NCBI GenBank assembly: GCA_016793885.1
Contig: JAEUHE010000035.1
Location: 1 to 64,000, forward strand
Source of the DNA: Verrucomicrobiales bacterium
Lineage (GTDB): Bacteria; Verrucomicrobiota; Verrucomicrobiia; Limisphaerales; UBA11320
Direction: 5' to 3'
DNA: 64,000 nt
Shown here: positions 34,627 to 42,247 of the stretch, in pieces
Layout of the letters: the number at the start of each line of letters is the position of its first letter
How positions within the stretch are numbered: position 1 is the first letter of the stretch
Notes under the pieces: generated by a model
Seen by the model: only the letters and a program-made list of their open reading frames with translations
Told to the model about the DNA's origin: nothing
Database searches by the model: none
Position numbers and translations under genes: made by a program

Positions 34627-35610
34627 TTACTTCTTCTCCTCTTTCTTTTCGTCCTTTTTCTCTTCTTTTTTCTCTTCCTTCTTGGCGAGCACAGTCATGT
34701 CGATACCCCGGTTCGGCTTGAGACCAGGCAAAGATTTCTGCAGCTCGGCCACCCCCGCGTCGGTGGCTTTGCTTTGCCACAGGTAGAGCGCCTTCAGGTT
34801 CTTCAATTCCTTGAGGTTCGCCAACCCCGCATCACCCACGGCGGTGTTATAGAGATTCAGGTACTCCAACTTGGCCAGGCCTTTCAAGTGGGCCAATCCG
34901 GCGTCGGTCACTGCCGTCCCGGACAGGTTCAGCGAGATGAGATTGCCCAGGCCTTTCAGGTTTGCCAGACCGGCGTCGGTGATCTTGGTGTTCCTCAGGT
35001 TCAGATGGACGAGTCCCTTGATGTCCTTGAACTGCGCTAAGGTGGAATCGGTGACATTGGTGCCCAAGAGGCTGAGATTCGCGTCACGCCAGTTCTGATT
35101 CATGGCGACAGGCATCACGGTGATTCCAGCCGCCTGCAATTTCTCAATCGCCTGGAGTTCCGCCGGCTCTGGTTTGTGCTCACCCAATGCCTCAACCCCG
35201 GTCTTGGGCTTGGCCGGCGCAGTTGCGCCGCCGCCGATGGTGACGCCAGCAGGCCATTCGGCACCCTCGGTCAACCAGGCACGCAGCACGTCGACCTGCG
35301 CCTTGGGCAACGGGTCGCCTTCCGGCGGCATGGCGTCATCATGACCTTTCGGGAGGGTCACGCGGTGCAGTAGATCGCTCTTGTCCGCGTTGCCCGGAAC
35401 AATGATGCCCTCTTTCTTGAAAGCAGCTTCCTTCGAATCCAAACGAAGCTTGCCCTTCTGCTTCTCGGCCCCGTGGCACTTCACGCAGGACTGCTCGAGA
35501 ATCGGCTTCACCTCCTTGGTGAAGTCCACTTTGGCCTGAACCTGTTGGAAAGGAACAAGGCCGCTCAAACCAAGAACCAGCGTCAGCGATGAGAGAGCAG
35601 AGGATTTCAT
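34627..35610 (-). CDS. Exported cytochrome c-domain / leucine-rich-repeat protein with Lys-Glu tail
   Basis: The 327-residue product has a signal peptide (SLTLVLGLSGLVPFQQVQA) and a planctomycete-type cytochrome c domain with CVKCH at residues 42-46, DSKEAAFKKEGIIVPGNADK and MPPEGDPLPKAQVDVLRAWL. Five or six leucine-rich repeats of about 24 residues follow (165-300), each with LNL, then TAVTDAGLAHLKGL-type cores. The last 20 residues are almost only Lys and Glu. Cytochrome-LRR fusions are known in planctomycetes and Verrucomicrobia, where function is not established; haem binding plus protein contact is a fair inference. The ATG at 35610 starts the signal peptide. Confidence 0.88.
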   Translation of the reverse strand: MKSSALSSLTLVLGLSGLVPFQQVQAKVDFTKEVKPILEQSCVKCHGAEKQKGKLRLDSKEAAFKKEGIIVPGNADKSDLLHRVTLPKGHDDAMPPEGDPLPKAQVDVLRAWLTEGAEWPAGVTIGGGATAPAKPKTGVEALGEHKPEPAELQAIEKLQAAGITVMPVAMNQNWRDANLSLLGTNVTDSTLAQFKDIKGLVHLNLRNTKITDAGLANLKGLGNLISLNLSGTAVTDAGLAHLKGLAKLEYLNLYNTAVGDAGLANLKELKNLKALYLWQSKATDAGVAELQKSLPGLKPNRGIDMTVLAKKEEKKEEKKDEKKEEKK

Positions 35611-35708
35611 AGGGCAATTAGTGTCGGCATTTCGCCAGGTCATCAATGATTATGCAAGAGACAGACGTAAGAAACTGCAATTCCTTCGGAGAAAATTCAG
35701 GGAATCAT

Positions 35709-37166
35709 TCATTCCTCAGAACCTGACGAAGCCTTGGGTTCCGGTAGCCAATGGGTGATGATGGCACCCACGACCGCAAACAGGCCGGCCACCACGGCCG
35801 CGGTCAACGCAATTTTGGCCGGACTAGGCGGGCTGGCTGCCGAGAAGGTGAAAGTGAACCAGGCGGCGGAGGTGCCTAGCACACGGCCCCCGATGTTCGC
35901 CGCAAAACTTTCCCCGGTGCCGCGCAGGTGGACTGGATACACGAGCGGAAGGTAGTTGCCCCAGAAACTAAAGGTGCCCACCACCAGGAAGCCCGCCACG
36001 GCAACCAACCACTTCACGGTCTCCAAATTTCCCTCAGTGCCGAGATTCTTGCTGATGTAGTAGAAGAACAGGGGCACAAAGAAGAGCGCCGGGAGGTGGA
36101 ACAAACGGAGGAGCGTCCGACGGCTAAGAATCCTGACCGCCAGGACCGCCAGCGCGAAACGTCCTAACAAGCCCCCAACCTCCTGCCACTTCTGGACTTT
36201 GGCCGCCACCCCCTCCTCCACCGCCTTGCCTGCCCCGATCAACGCCTTCGGGGCGGGCTTGGCCTTACCCTCCGTCTCGGCTTTCTTCACAAGGTCATCC
36301 TGCCGCTGCTTGACCATGGCTTTCACGTCCGCCATACCCGGGACAATCTGCGGAAGATGCTGAATGGCACCAAAGGCCAGACCATAGCAGGAAGCGAAGA
36401 GCACCGTGGATACCACGGTCGCCCGGCGCAGCTCGGGAGTGAACAGCTCCGCGAAGGTGGGCCGGCGCAATTGGCCGGCCGCCTTTTTCTTGAGCCAAGC
36501 CGGCGACTCCGGAAGAAATGGACGAATCAGAATCAGGGGGATCGCCGGGATGAGCCCGGAGATGAGGGTGTAGCGCCAAGCCTCATGCGCGCCATGGATG
36601 GCCGGAAGCGACGCGGAAAACGACACCGCCAGCTCATTCGCACCGGCCACCAGCAGCCCGCCAATGGACGAAAAAGCCTGCGTGTAACCCAACACCTTTT
36701 CACGGCGGTGCGGATCCGGAAACAGCTCGGCCAGCCACGCCACCGCCGCCACAAACTCAACGCAGACTCCGATGAACACCAGGCAGCGCAACACCAGCAA
36801 TTGCGTCAGCGTCGTGGCATAGCCGGCGGCAAAGGCCGAGCCCGCATAGAGCAGGATACTGGCAGTCAGCACTCGTCGGCGCCCCAGCACATCGGTCAAA
36901 TATCCCCCAATGAGCCCAAACACGCCGCCCGCAATCGCCGGAATGAAAAACAATGCGCGCGCCCAACTGATATAGGCCTCGGTGCCCGGCACCAAAAGCG
37001 GCACCCCTTCCGCCGACATGCCGCCCAAGGAGGCGAGTGCTGGCTTCACAATCAGGGGGAGCATCAGCAGCTCGTAGATATCAAAGGCAAACCCAATCGA
37101 AGCGATGATGCAGATCAGCCACTGGGTACGCGTAAGGGGGATCTTGGCCCCGGCCGGAGAATTCAT
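35709..37166 (-). CDS. MFS transporter (sugar-porter-like) with enlarged loop
   Basis: The 485-residue membrane protein has the MFS hallmarks GGYLTDVLGRRRVLTASILL (loop 2-3) and RPFLPESPAWLKKKAAGQL (cytosolic central loop), with about 12 helices. The C-terminal half is unusual: between helices 7 and 8 there is an insert of some 60-70 residues, mostly charged (QRQDDLVKKAETEGKAKPAP and AAKVQKWQEVG). Substrate is unknown; sugars or organic acids are typical for relatives. It stands alone on the minus strand, divergent from the sulfite-oxidase-fold gene. Confidence 0.88.
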   Translation of the reverse strand: MNSPAGAKIPLTRTQWLICIIASIGFAFDIYELLMLPLIVKPALASLGGMSAEGVPLLVPGTEAYISWARALFFIPAIAGGVFGLIGGYLTDVLGRRRVLTASILLYAGSAFAAGYATTLTQLLVLRCLVFIGVCVEFVAAVAWLAELFPDPHRREKVLGYTQAFSSIGGLLVAGANELAVSFSASLPAIHGAHEAWRYTLISGLIPAIPLILIRPFLPESPAWLKKKAAGQLRRPTFAELFTPELRRATVVSTVLFASCYGLAFGAIQHLPQIVPGMADVKAMVKQRQDDLVKKAETEGKAKPAPKALIGAGKAVEEGVAAKVQKWQEVGGLLGRFALAVLAVRILSRRTLLRLFHLPALFFVPLFFYYISKNLGTEGNLETVKWLVAVAGFLVVGTFSFWGNYLPLVYPVHLRGTGESFAANIGGRVLGTSAAWFTFTFSAASPPSPAKIALTAAVVAGLFAVVGAIITHWLPEPKASSGSEE

Positions 37167-37270
37167 ACAACTACCTATGACATTGACCCGAAAGCGCCCA
37201 CAATAGGAAAATCAACGAAACGATTTGGGAGTTTGCGGCCAGGCCGCGTTCGACTACCTTTCAAAGGACC

Positions 37271-37921
37271 ATGATGAAGGATGACTACATCGCCCGAAAA
37301 GAGCGGTGGGCGAGAAAACAGGCCGGCCAGGCCCCGCCTACAGAGCGCTCGGTCGAACGGCTCCCGCCCGGCCAACGCCAGGTCCATAATTTTCCCACGC
37401 TCGACCTCGGCATCCAACCCGAGATCCCTCCGGAGAAGTGGGAGCTCAAAATCCATGGCCAAGTCGAAAACCCCGTCACACTGAGCTGGCAGGACTTCCT
37501 GGCGTTGCCCCAGTTTGCCGATGTGAGCGACTTTCACTGCGTTACTACCTGGAGCCAATTCGACATGGCCTGGAAAGGGGTCGCCTTTTTTACCCTGGCA
37601 GACCTCGTGCGGCCCAAACCCGCCGCAACTCACGTCTTTTTCAAAAGCTACGATGGCTACTCCACCAACAACCCGCTCGAAGCCTGCCTCGATGACGATG
37701 TGCTGGTCGCTCATACATGGAATGACCGTCCTCTGTCCAAGGAGCATGGGGGTCCCGCCCGGGTCATCCTGCCGAAAAGATATGCCTGGAAAGGCGCAAA
37801 ATGGGTGCGGGAGATCACCTTCTTAGACCGCGACATCCTCGGGTTCTGGGAACTGCGCGGCTACTCCAACACTGCTGATCCCTGGACCGATGATCGCTTC
37901 TCCGCACCCCCGACCGAATAA
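37271..37921 (+). CDS. Cytosolic sulfite-oxidase-fold molybdopterin protein
   Basis: The 216-residue protein is a stand-alone oxidoreductase molybdopterin-binding domain. WELKIHGQVENPVTLSWQDF and VSDFHCVTTWSQFDMAWKGV are visible, with Cys90 in the place of the Mo-coordinating Cys. FFKSYDGYSTN and PKRYAWKGAKWVREITFLDR complete the pattern. There is no Tat or Sec signal, so it should work in the cytosol, unlike periplasmic YedY/MsrP. AAAGGA lies just before the ATG. A cysteine desulfurase gene follows 38 bases on, which may only be chance, although molybdenum-enzyme maturation can need sulfur. The substrate is unknown. Confidence 0.87.
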   Translation: MMKDDYIARKERWARKQAGQAPPTERSVERLPPGQRQVHNFPTLDLGIQPEIPPEKWELKIHGQVENPVTLSWQDFLALPQFADVSDFHCVTTWSQFDMAWKGVAFFTLADLVRPKPAATHVFFKSYDGYSTNNPLEACLDDDVLVAHTWNDRPLSKEHGGPARVILPKRYAWKGAKWVREITFLDRDILGFWELRGYSNTADPWTDDRFSAPPTE

Positions 37922-37959
37922 GTTCCCCACCGTCATCAAAACCTCAAGATCGAATACAA

Positions 37960-39123
37960 ATGGGGTCGCTGCGCACTATTTATCTCGATTATAACGCCAC
38001 TACTCCGCTCGACCCGGGTGTGCGCGACGCCATGCTTCCCTTCCTGGACTCGGTGTTCGGGAACCCGTCCAGCGTGCATCACGTCGGCCGACAAGCCCGC
38101 TCCGTACTGGATGACTCGCGCGATCGCCTTGCCAAACTGTTCTCCTGCAAGCCCAGTGAAATCGTCTTCACGAGCGGTGGAACTGAGAGCAACAACCTGG
38201 CAATTCTCGGCACGGCTCGACTCCTGAAATCAAAAGGCCGCCATCTCATCACTTCCCAAGTCGAGCACCATGCGGTACTCCATCCCATGGACTATCTCGA
38301 ACGGCATGAGGGATTCGAGATCACCCGGCTTCAGGTGGACTCCGAAGGTCGCGTGGACCCTGAGCGACTCGCGGCGTCCATTCGATCCGATACCATCCTG
38401 GTCTCCATCCAGGCCGCCAATAACGAGATCGGCACCCTTCAACCGGTCGCGGCTCTCGGGACCCTTTGTCGCGGGAAAGGTGTTCTTTTCCATACCGATG
38501 CCGTCCAGTGGATGGGCAAATGTCCCTTTTCCTCCATCGCAGACTTCGGGGCCGACCTGGTTTCCGTCTGTTCCCACAAGTTCCATGGCCCCAAGGGAGT
38601 AGGACTCCTTTACATCCGCTCACCGCTCCTGCCCGACCCCATCCTCTTCGGTGGAGCGCACGAGAATGAGCGCCGAGCGGGAACGGAAAACCTGCCCGGG
38701 ATAGTTGGCTTGGTGCAGGCACTGGAGCAGTTTGTGCCGGTTCCGGTATTCGATCCTGCACGTTTGTGCCCGTTGACCGACCGCTTGCGGACCACCGTCG
38801 CCGAGCTTGGTCACCTCGGAGTCGTGCTGCGCAGCCCACGAACCGGTTGTCTGCCCAATACAGTGGCCTTCACCGTCCCGCAGGCCGATAGCATGACTTT
38901 GATGGCCAATTTGGATTTAGAAGGCATTTGCGCGTCGAGCGGGTCAGCCTGTTCCGCTGGTTCCTTGGAGCCATCACATGTGATTCGTGCCATCGCCGAC
39001 CCAGGATCGCTCCAGGACGGTCTCGTCCGGTTCTCACTTGGCCGTGAAACTGCTAGCTCTGACATCGACTGGGTGACCGAGCGTCTTTCCAGCCTAATCG
39101 AACGTTCACAACTCTCTGAGTAG
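37960..39123 (+). CDS. Cysteine desulfurase (NifS/IscS family)
   Basis: The 387-residue PLP enzyme starts with IYLDYNATTPLDPGVRDAML and contains FTSGGTESNNLAI, EHHAVLHP, the lysine region VCSHKFHGPKGVG (Lys207 as the Schiff base) and the active-site loop SSGSACSAGS with Cys331. It would take sulfur from cysteine for Fe-S clusters, thiolated tRNA or cofactors. No IscU, SufE or Fe-S assembly gene lies next to it, so its acceptor is unknown. It is followed by the AT-rich spacer before dnaN. Confidence 0.93.
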   Translation: MGSLRTIYLDYNATTPLDPGVRDAMLPFLDSVFGNPSSVHHVGRQARSVLDDSRDRLAKLFSCKPSEIVFTSGGTESNNLAILGTARLLKSKGRHLITSQVEHHAVLHPMDYLERHEGFEITRLQVDSEGRVDPERLAASIRSDTILVSIQAANNEIGTLQPVAALGTLCRGKGVLFHTDAVQWMGKCPFSSIADFGADLVSVCSHKFHGPKGVGLLYIRSPLLPDPILFGGAHENERRAGTENLPGIVGLVQALEQFVPVPVFDPARLCPLTDRLRTTVAELGHLGVVLRSPRTGCLPNTVAFTVPQADSMTLMANLDLEGICASSGSACSAGSLEPSHVIRAIADPGSLQDGLVRFSLGRETASSDIDWVTERLSSLIERSQLSE

Positions 39124-39333
39124 CCTCTGAGTTAGTCGTGAATAACTTGATTATTTCCTCCGGGAGCCTACCAATCGGACGGTCATTGGGATCGTCACAG
39201 CAGGTTGTTCACACGATTACTTTTTTCGCAAGTGGTTGTGGCGACCTTGACAGGGTTCGGGATAATCCCTTATTCACACCCCTTAATACTGTGAGATTCT
39301 TTGATCTAAAGGATCTATTCACTAAAGACTCTA
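39124..39333. other. AT-rich spacer with DnaA-box-like sites before dnaN (possible oriC)
   Basis: The 210-base spacer is clearly AT-richer than its flanks. It carries TTATTCACG (minus, 39137-39145), TTGTTCACA (39205-39213) and TTATTCACA (39270-39278), which match or nearly match the TTATNCACA DnaA box. A weaker CTATTCACT follows near the dnaN start. dnaN directly downstream and mnmG 17 kb away are typical origin-region genes, but dnaA is not in this window. Confidence 0.45.
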
Positions 39334-40443
39334 ATGAATCTGTCCATCGCGAAGGATCAGTTGCTCGCTGGCCTGCAGTCGGTCCAGAACATCGTGAGCA
39401 CCCGCACCACGTTGCCGGTGCTCTCTAACGTCCTGCTCCGTGCGGAGCAAGATCGGCTGGCTCTCACCGCTACCGATCTGGACGTCACGATCTCTTGTGC
39501 CGTTGCCGCCACCGTGAAAGTCCCCGGCTCCACCACAGTGCCGGTGAAGAAGCTTTTCACCATCGTCCGCGAGCTCAGTGCATCTGAGATCGAGCTTGAG
39601 ACCGACGATAAGCACACGACCAGCGTTCGTTCAGGGGCTTCTTTCTTCAAGATCCGTGGACTGGGTGCCGAAGAGTTCCCCGCCATGCCGAAATTCCAGG
39701 AGGATCGCAAAGTCGAAATCGCTCAGGACAAGCTGCGCACGATGCTGAAGCGAACCTCCTTTGCCACCTCCTCGGATGAAAGCCGCTACGTCCTCAACGG
39801 AATCTTCTTCAGTCTCAAGGAGCAGAAGCTGACGTTGGTCGCTACAGATGGACGCCGCTTGGCCATGGCCGAGGAAGAGGCCGAGGTCGGCGAACGCAGC
39901 CAGGGTGACTTCATCGTGCCTAGCAAAGCCGTCAATGAGCTGGGCCGGTTGCTCCAGGAGCAGGGACAGGTGGTCCTGTTCATCGGAGAAAATCAGGCCT
40001 GCTTCACCTTGAAGGATGACAAGGGCTCCAGCGCCACCATCATCACCAAGCTGATCGAAGGCAACTACCCGAACTATCGCCAAGTGATCCCCGGCGAGGC
40101 CAAGGAGCGAATCGCACTCGGACGAGAAGACTTCCTGCATGCGTTGCGTCGCGCGGAGATCATGACGAGCGAGAAGCAGAACTCCGTGAAGCTGGCCTTC
40201 ACCAAGAACAACCTCGCCATCAGTGCCAATTCTCCGGACATCGGCGAAGCCCAAGAATCGATGGCCATCAACTACAAAGGTCGCGATATCAGCATCGCGT
40301 TCAATCCAGGCTATCTCATCGATCCCCTGAATGCCTTGAACAACGACGAGGTCTTTTTGGATCTGATCGATGAACTCAGCCCTGGAGTGGTCAAAATCAA
40401 CGGGCCGTTTCTCTATGTGGTGATGCCCATGCGGCTCAGCTGA
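39334..40443 (+). CDS. dnaN: DNA polymerase III subunit beta (sliding clamp)
   Basis: The 369-residue product has the length and three-domain layout of the bacterial clamp: NLSIAKDQLLAGLQSVQNIV at the start, LPVLSNVLLRAEQDRLALTA, PVKKLFTIVREL, then FATSSDESRYVLNGIFF and LVATDGRRLAMAE in domain 2, and GNYPNYRQVIP before domain 3. The C-terminus FLYVVMPMRLS is the typical end and partner-binding region. It forms a dimeric ring that holds polymerase III on DNA. dnaA and recF are not adjacent; the AT-rich spacer with DnaA-box-like sites lies directly upstream. Confidence 0.98.
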   Translation: MNLSIAKDQLLAGLQSVQNIVSTRTTLPVLSNVLLRAEQDRLALTATDLDVTISCAVAATVKVPGSTTVPVKKLFTIVRELSASEIELETDDKHTTSVRSGASFFKIRGLGAEEFPAMPKFQEDRKVEIAQDKLRTMLKRTSFATSSDESRYVLNGIFFSLKEQKLTLVATDGRRLAMAEEEAEVGERSQGDFIVPSKAVNELGRLLQEQGQVVLFIGENQACFTLKDDKGSSATIITKLIEGNYPNYRQVIPGEAKERIALGREDFLHALRRAEIMTSEKQNSVKLAFTKNNLAISANSPDIGEAQESMAINYKGRDISIAFNPGYLIDPLNALNNDEVFLDLIDELSPGVVKINGPFLYVVMPMRLS

Positions 40444-40612
40444 TCGGCTGGGGAAGGGTCAGTCGGTCTGGTCGGTTCTGCCAGTCGCTCGATGCGACGC
40501 CGGACATCGCGACGGCAGGAGCCCTGGATTCGAGCTGGGTGCCTGGTACCTGCGGCAACGGCAGCCCAGGGGATACCAGGGTAGCCGGGAGCAGGTGCGG
40601 GGCCGTTAGCGG

Positions 40613-41218
40613 CTACTCACGATCGACGGTCAACTGCGGGAGCCCTAGCGAATCGGCTGGCACGAGGAGCAAGGCGGTGCAGCCGCTCAACGACAGGGTT
40701 TCCTCGTGGTGGCTATCGCGGTCCGCGTGATGGAAGTCACCCGCTTGCAACGTAACTCCATTAACCCGCAGATCGCCGGTCAGCACATAGATCTCCTCAC
40801 CCGCAGAATGATGATGAGATGGGTAGCCGACTCCAGCCTCGATCTCAGCGTAGAGCAGGGCGTAATTGCGAGCCGGATCCAGCGAGAGAAGCTTTATTCG
40901 CAATCCCGGGGCCGGCGTGGGAAGCCAGGCGCCTTCGCCCTTCCGCAGGTATCGCAACGATGGGCGGATGTCGCGCTCTGGGGGGTGAGCCTCAGCCCCG
41001 GCCCGGGCGAGTATCCGGTCCTTCAGCGTGGCCGCGGGCGATCGGGGTGGGCATTGGGCGATCGCCAAGGCGGCCAGAGTCTGGCGATTGGCTGCCAACT
41101 CCCGCCAGGCAATCGGGTTGCCTTCCTCCAGCAGCCGAGCCCACAACATGGCGTCAGGGCACTCGAGCGACCCCGTGGCGCTGAGGGCGGCAAGTTCTTG
41201 AATGCGTTCTGGCATCAT
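40613..41218 (-). CDS. ChrR-like cupin anti-sigma factor
   Basis: The 201-residue product has an N-terminal helical anti-sigma-type region (PERIQELAALSATGSLECPD, ELAANRQTLAALAI) and a C-terminal cupin (about 90-190) with YPSHHHSAGEEIYVLTGDLR, GDFHHADRDSHHEE, the probable metal-binding His and Glu residues. It lacks the N-terminal His/Cys zinc motif of Rhodobacter ChrR, so sensing may rest on the cupin. It begins nine bases after the sigma gene stop, the usual arrangement for a sigma/anti-sigma pair. It would hold the ECF sigma factor inactive until a stress signal, perhaps oxidative, alters it (inference from the family). Confidence 0.8.
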   Translation of the reverse strand: MMPERIQELAALSATGSLECPDAMLWARLLEEGNPIAWRELAANRQTLAALAIAQCPPRSPAATLKDRILARAGAEAHPPERDIRPSLRYLRKGEGAWLPTPAPGLRIKLLSLDPARNYALLYAEIEAGVGYPSHHHSAGEEIYVLTGDLRVNGVTLQAGDFHHADRDSHHEETLSLSGCTALLLVPADSLGLPQLTVDRE

Positions 41219-41227
41219 GGCTTGGTT

Positions 41228-41920
41228 CTACTTGGTTTGGTCGAGCCCGCTCGGCTGAGATTCTGCCCCCATTCCCCAGTTCTGCTCCGTGGCTTGCCAT
41301 TCCGGCGGCAGATGGTGGCGCAGGCTCAACATCCCGCGTCGAATCCGCGCCTTGATGGTTCCCAGCGGCTCGTTGAGCTCCGCTGCAATTTCCGACTGCG
41401 ACAGCCCTCCGAGGAAGGCCATCTCTATCGCCTGGCGCTGGTCCTGGGGAAGCCGCTTCAAAGCCTCTTGCATCGCCAGCGCCGTCTCCTGCGTAATGGC
41501 TGATCGCGAGGGGGAGGGTGCCTCTGTCCGATGGATCGCCTCGTCATCCAGGCGGAGCAGCTCCAGAATCCGACTCCGACGCGTCACGCTCCGCAGCCGG
41601 TCAGCCGCTCGGTTGCGGGTCAGCGTGATTAACCAGGCGACCGGGGTCCCCAGTCGCGCATCATAAACCACGGCTTTCTCCCACACTTTCAGGAAAACAT
41701 CCTGCAACACGTCCTCCGCCTCCGCTTCCTCGTTGAGCATTCGATACGCCAGACCGAACAAAATGGGTGCGAAGCGATCATACAGCTCCGCCAGCGCATC
41801 GCTATCTTGGCGACCGATGCGCTCCAGCAGGATAATTTCGCGTTGGACGGTTTCGGACACGGTGGCTGCCAACGAAGCCGGCTTTGGTTCGCCAGGTTTA
41901 GCCTCAGACCGGCATCGCAT
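41228..41920 (-). CDS. ECF RNA polymerase sigma factor
   Basis: The 230-residue product has sigma region 2 (LAELYDRFAPILFGLAYRML then EDVLQDVFLKVWEKAVVYD, GTPVAWLITLTRNRAADRLR) and region 4 (LKRLPQDQRQAIEMAFLGGL, SQSEIAAELNEPLGTIKARI). It directs core polymerase to stress promoters. The ATG at 41920 is chosen because the longer frame to 42184 would run through a predicted promoter of the gene itself (42026-42051) and adds nonconserved sequence. It is followed by the cupin anti-sigma gene and diverges from the DUF4331 gene, with matching promoter elements on both sides of the spacer. Confidence 0.93.
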   Translation of the reverse strand: MRCRSEAKPGEPKPASLAATVSETVQREIILLERIGRQDSDALAELYDRFAPILFGLAYRMLNEEAEAEDVLQDVFLKVWEKAVVYDARLGTPVAWLITLTRNRAADRLRSVTRRSRILELLRLDDEAIHRTEAPSPSRSAITQETALAMQEALKRLPQDQRQAIEMAFLGGLSQSEIAAELNEPLGTIKARIRRGMLSLRHHLPPEWQATEQNWGMGAESQPSGLDQTK

Positions 41921-42025
41921 GACGTGAGTACCTGGTTTTCTCTGCAGCCGCAAGGAGGTTTCGTTTACCGGCGGGGTCCCGCACGGCCCCCACCACTTGA
42001 TGCGTATCGTTGCCACCTCTTCCCT

Positions 42026-42051
42026 TACGCCTGGGCGAGCCGATCGGATGC
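42026..42051 (-). promoter_or_regulatory. Predicted ECF promoter of the sigma/anti-sigma pair
   Basis: On the minus strand, GCATCC (-35-like, plus positions 42046-42051) is followed after exactly 16 bases by CGTA (-10-like, 42026-42029), about 105 bases before the sigma gene start. The same pair and spacing occur on the plus strand at 42145, before the DUF4331 gene. The extended -35 word GATGCATCC is identical in both. Confidence 0.55.
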
Positions 42052-42144
42052 ATCGTTGTGTTTGAAATATACCCGCCACCGCGTCCTTCAGCCCTCCCCG
42101 GTGGCCAGGTTCATGCACGTGGATCACCACCAAAAAACTGGGAT

Positions 42145-42170
42145 GCATCCAAGCCCCTGTCTCATGCGTA
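42145..42170 (+). promoter_or_regulatory. Predicted ECF promoter of the DUF4331 gene
   Basis: GATGCATCC, then 16 bases after its last C, then CGTATAG: the -35-like GCATCC is at 42145-42150 and the -10-like CGTA at 42167-42170, 78 bases before the DUF4331 start. The spacing matches the opposite-facing copy at 42026 exactly. Confidence 0.55.
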
Positions 42171-42247
42171 TAGCCAATGTTCATGCCGCTTCAGGATGGA
42201 AAATCTCTGATCTGGGCCGGCCAAACGAACCACATCTACACAAGACC

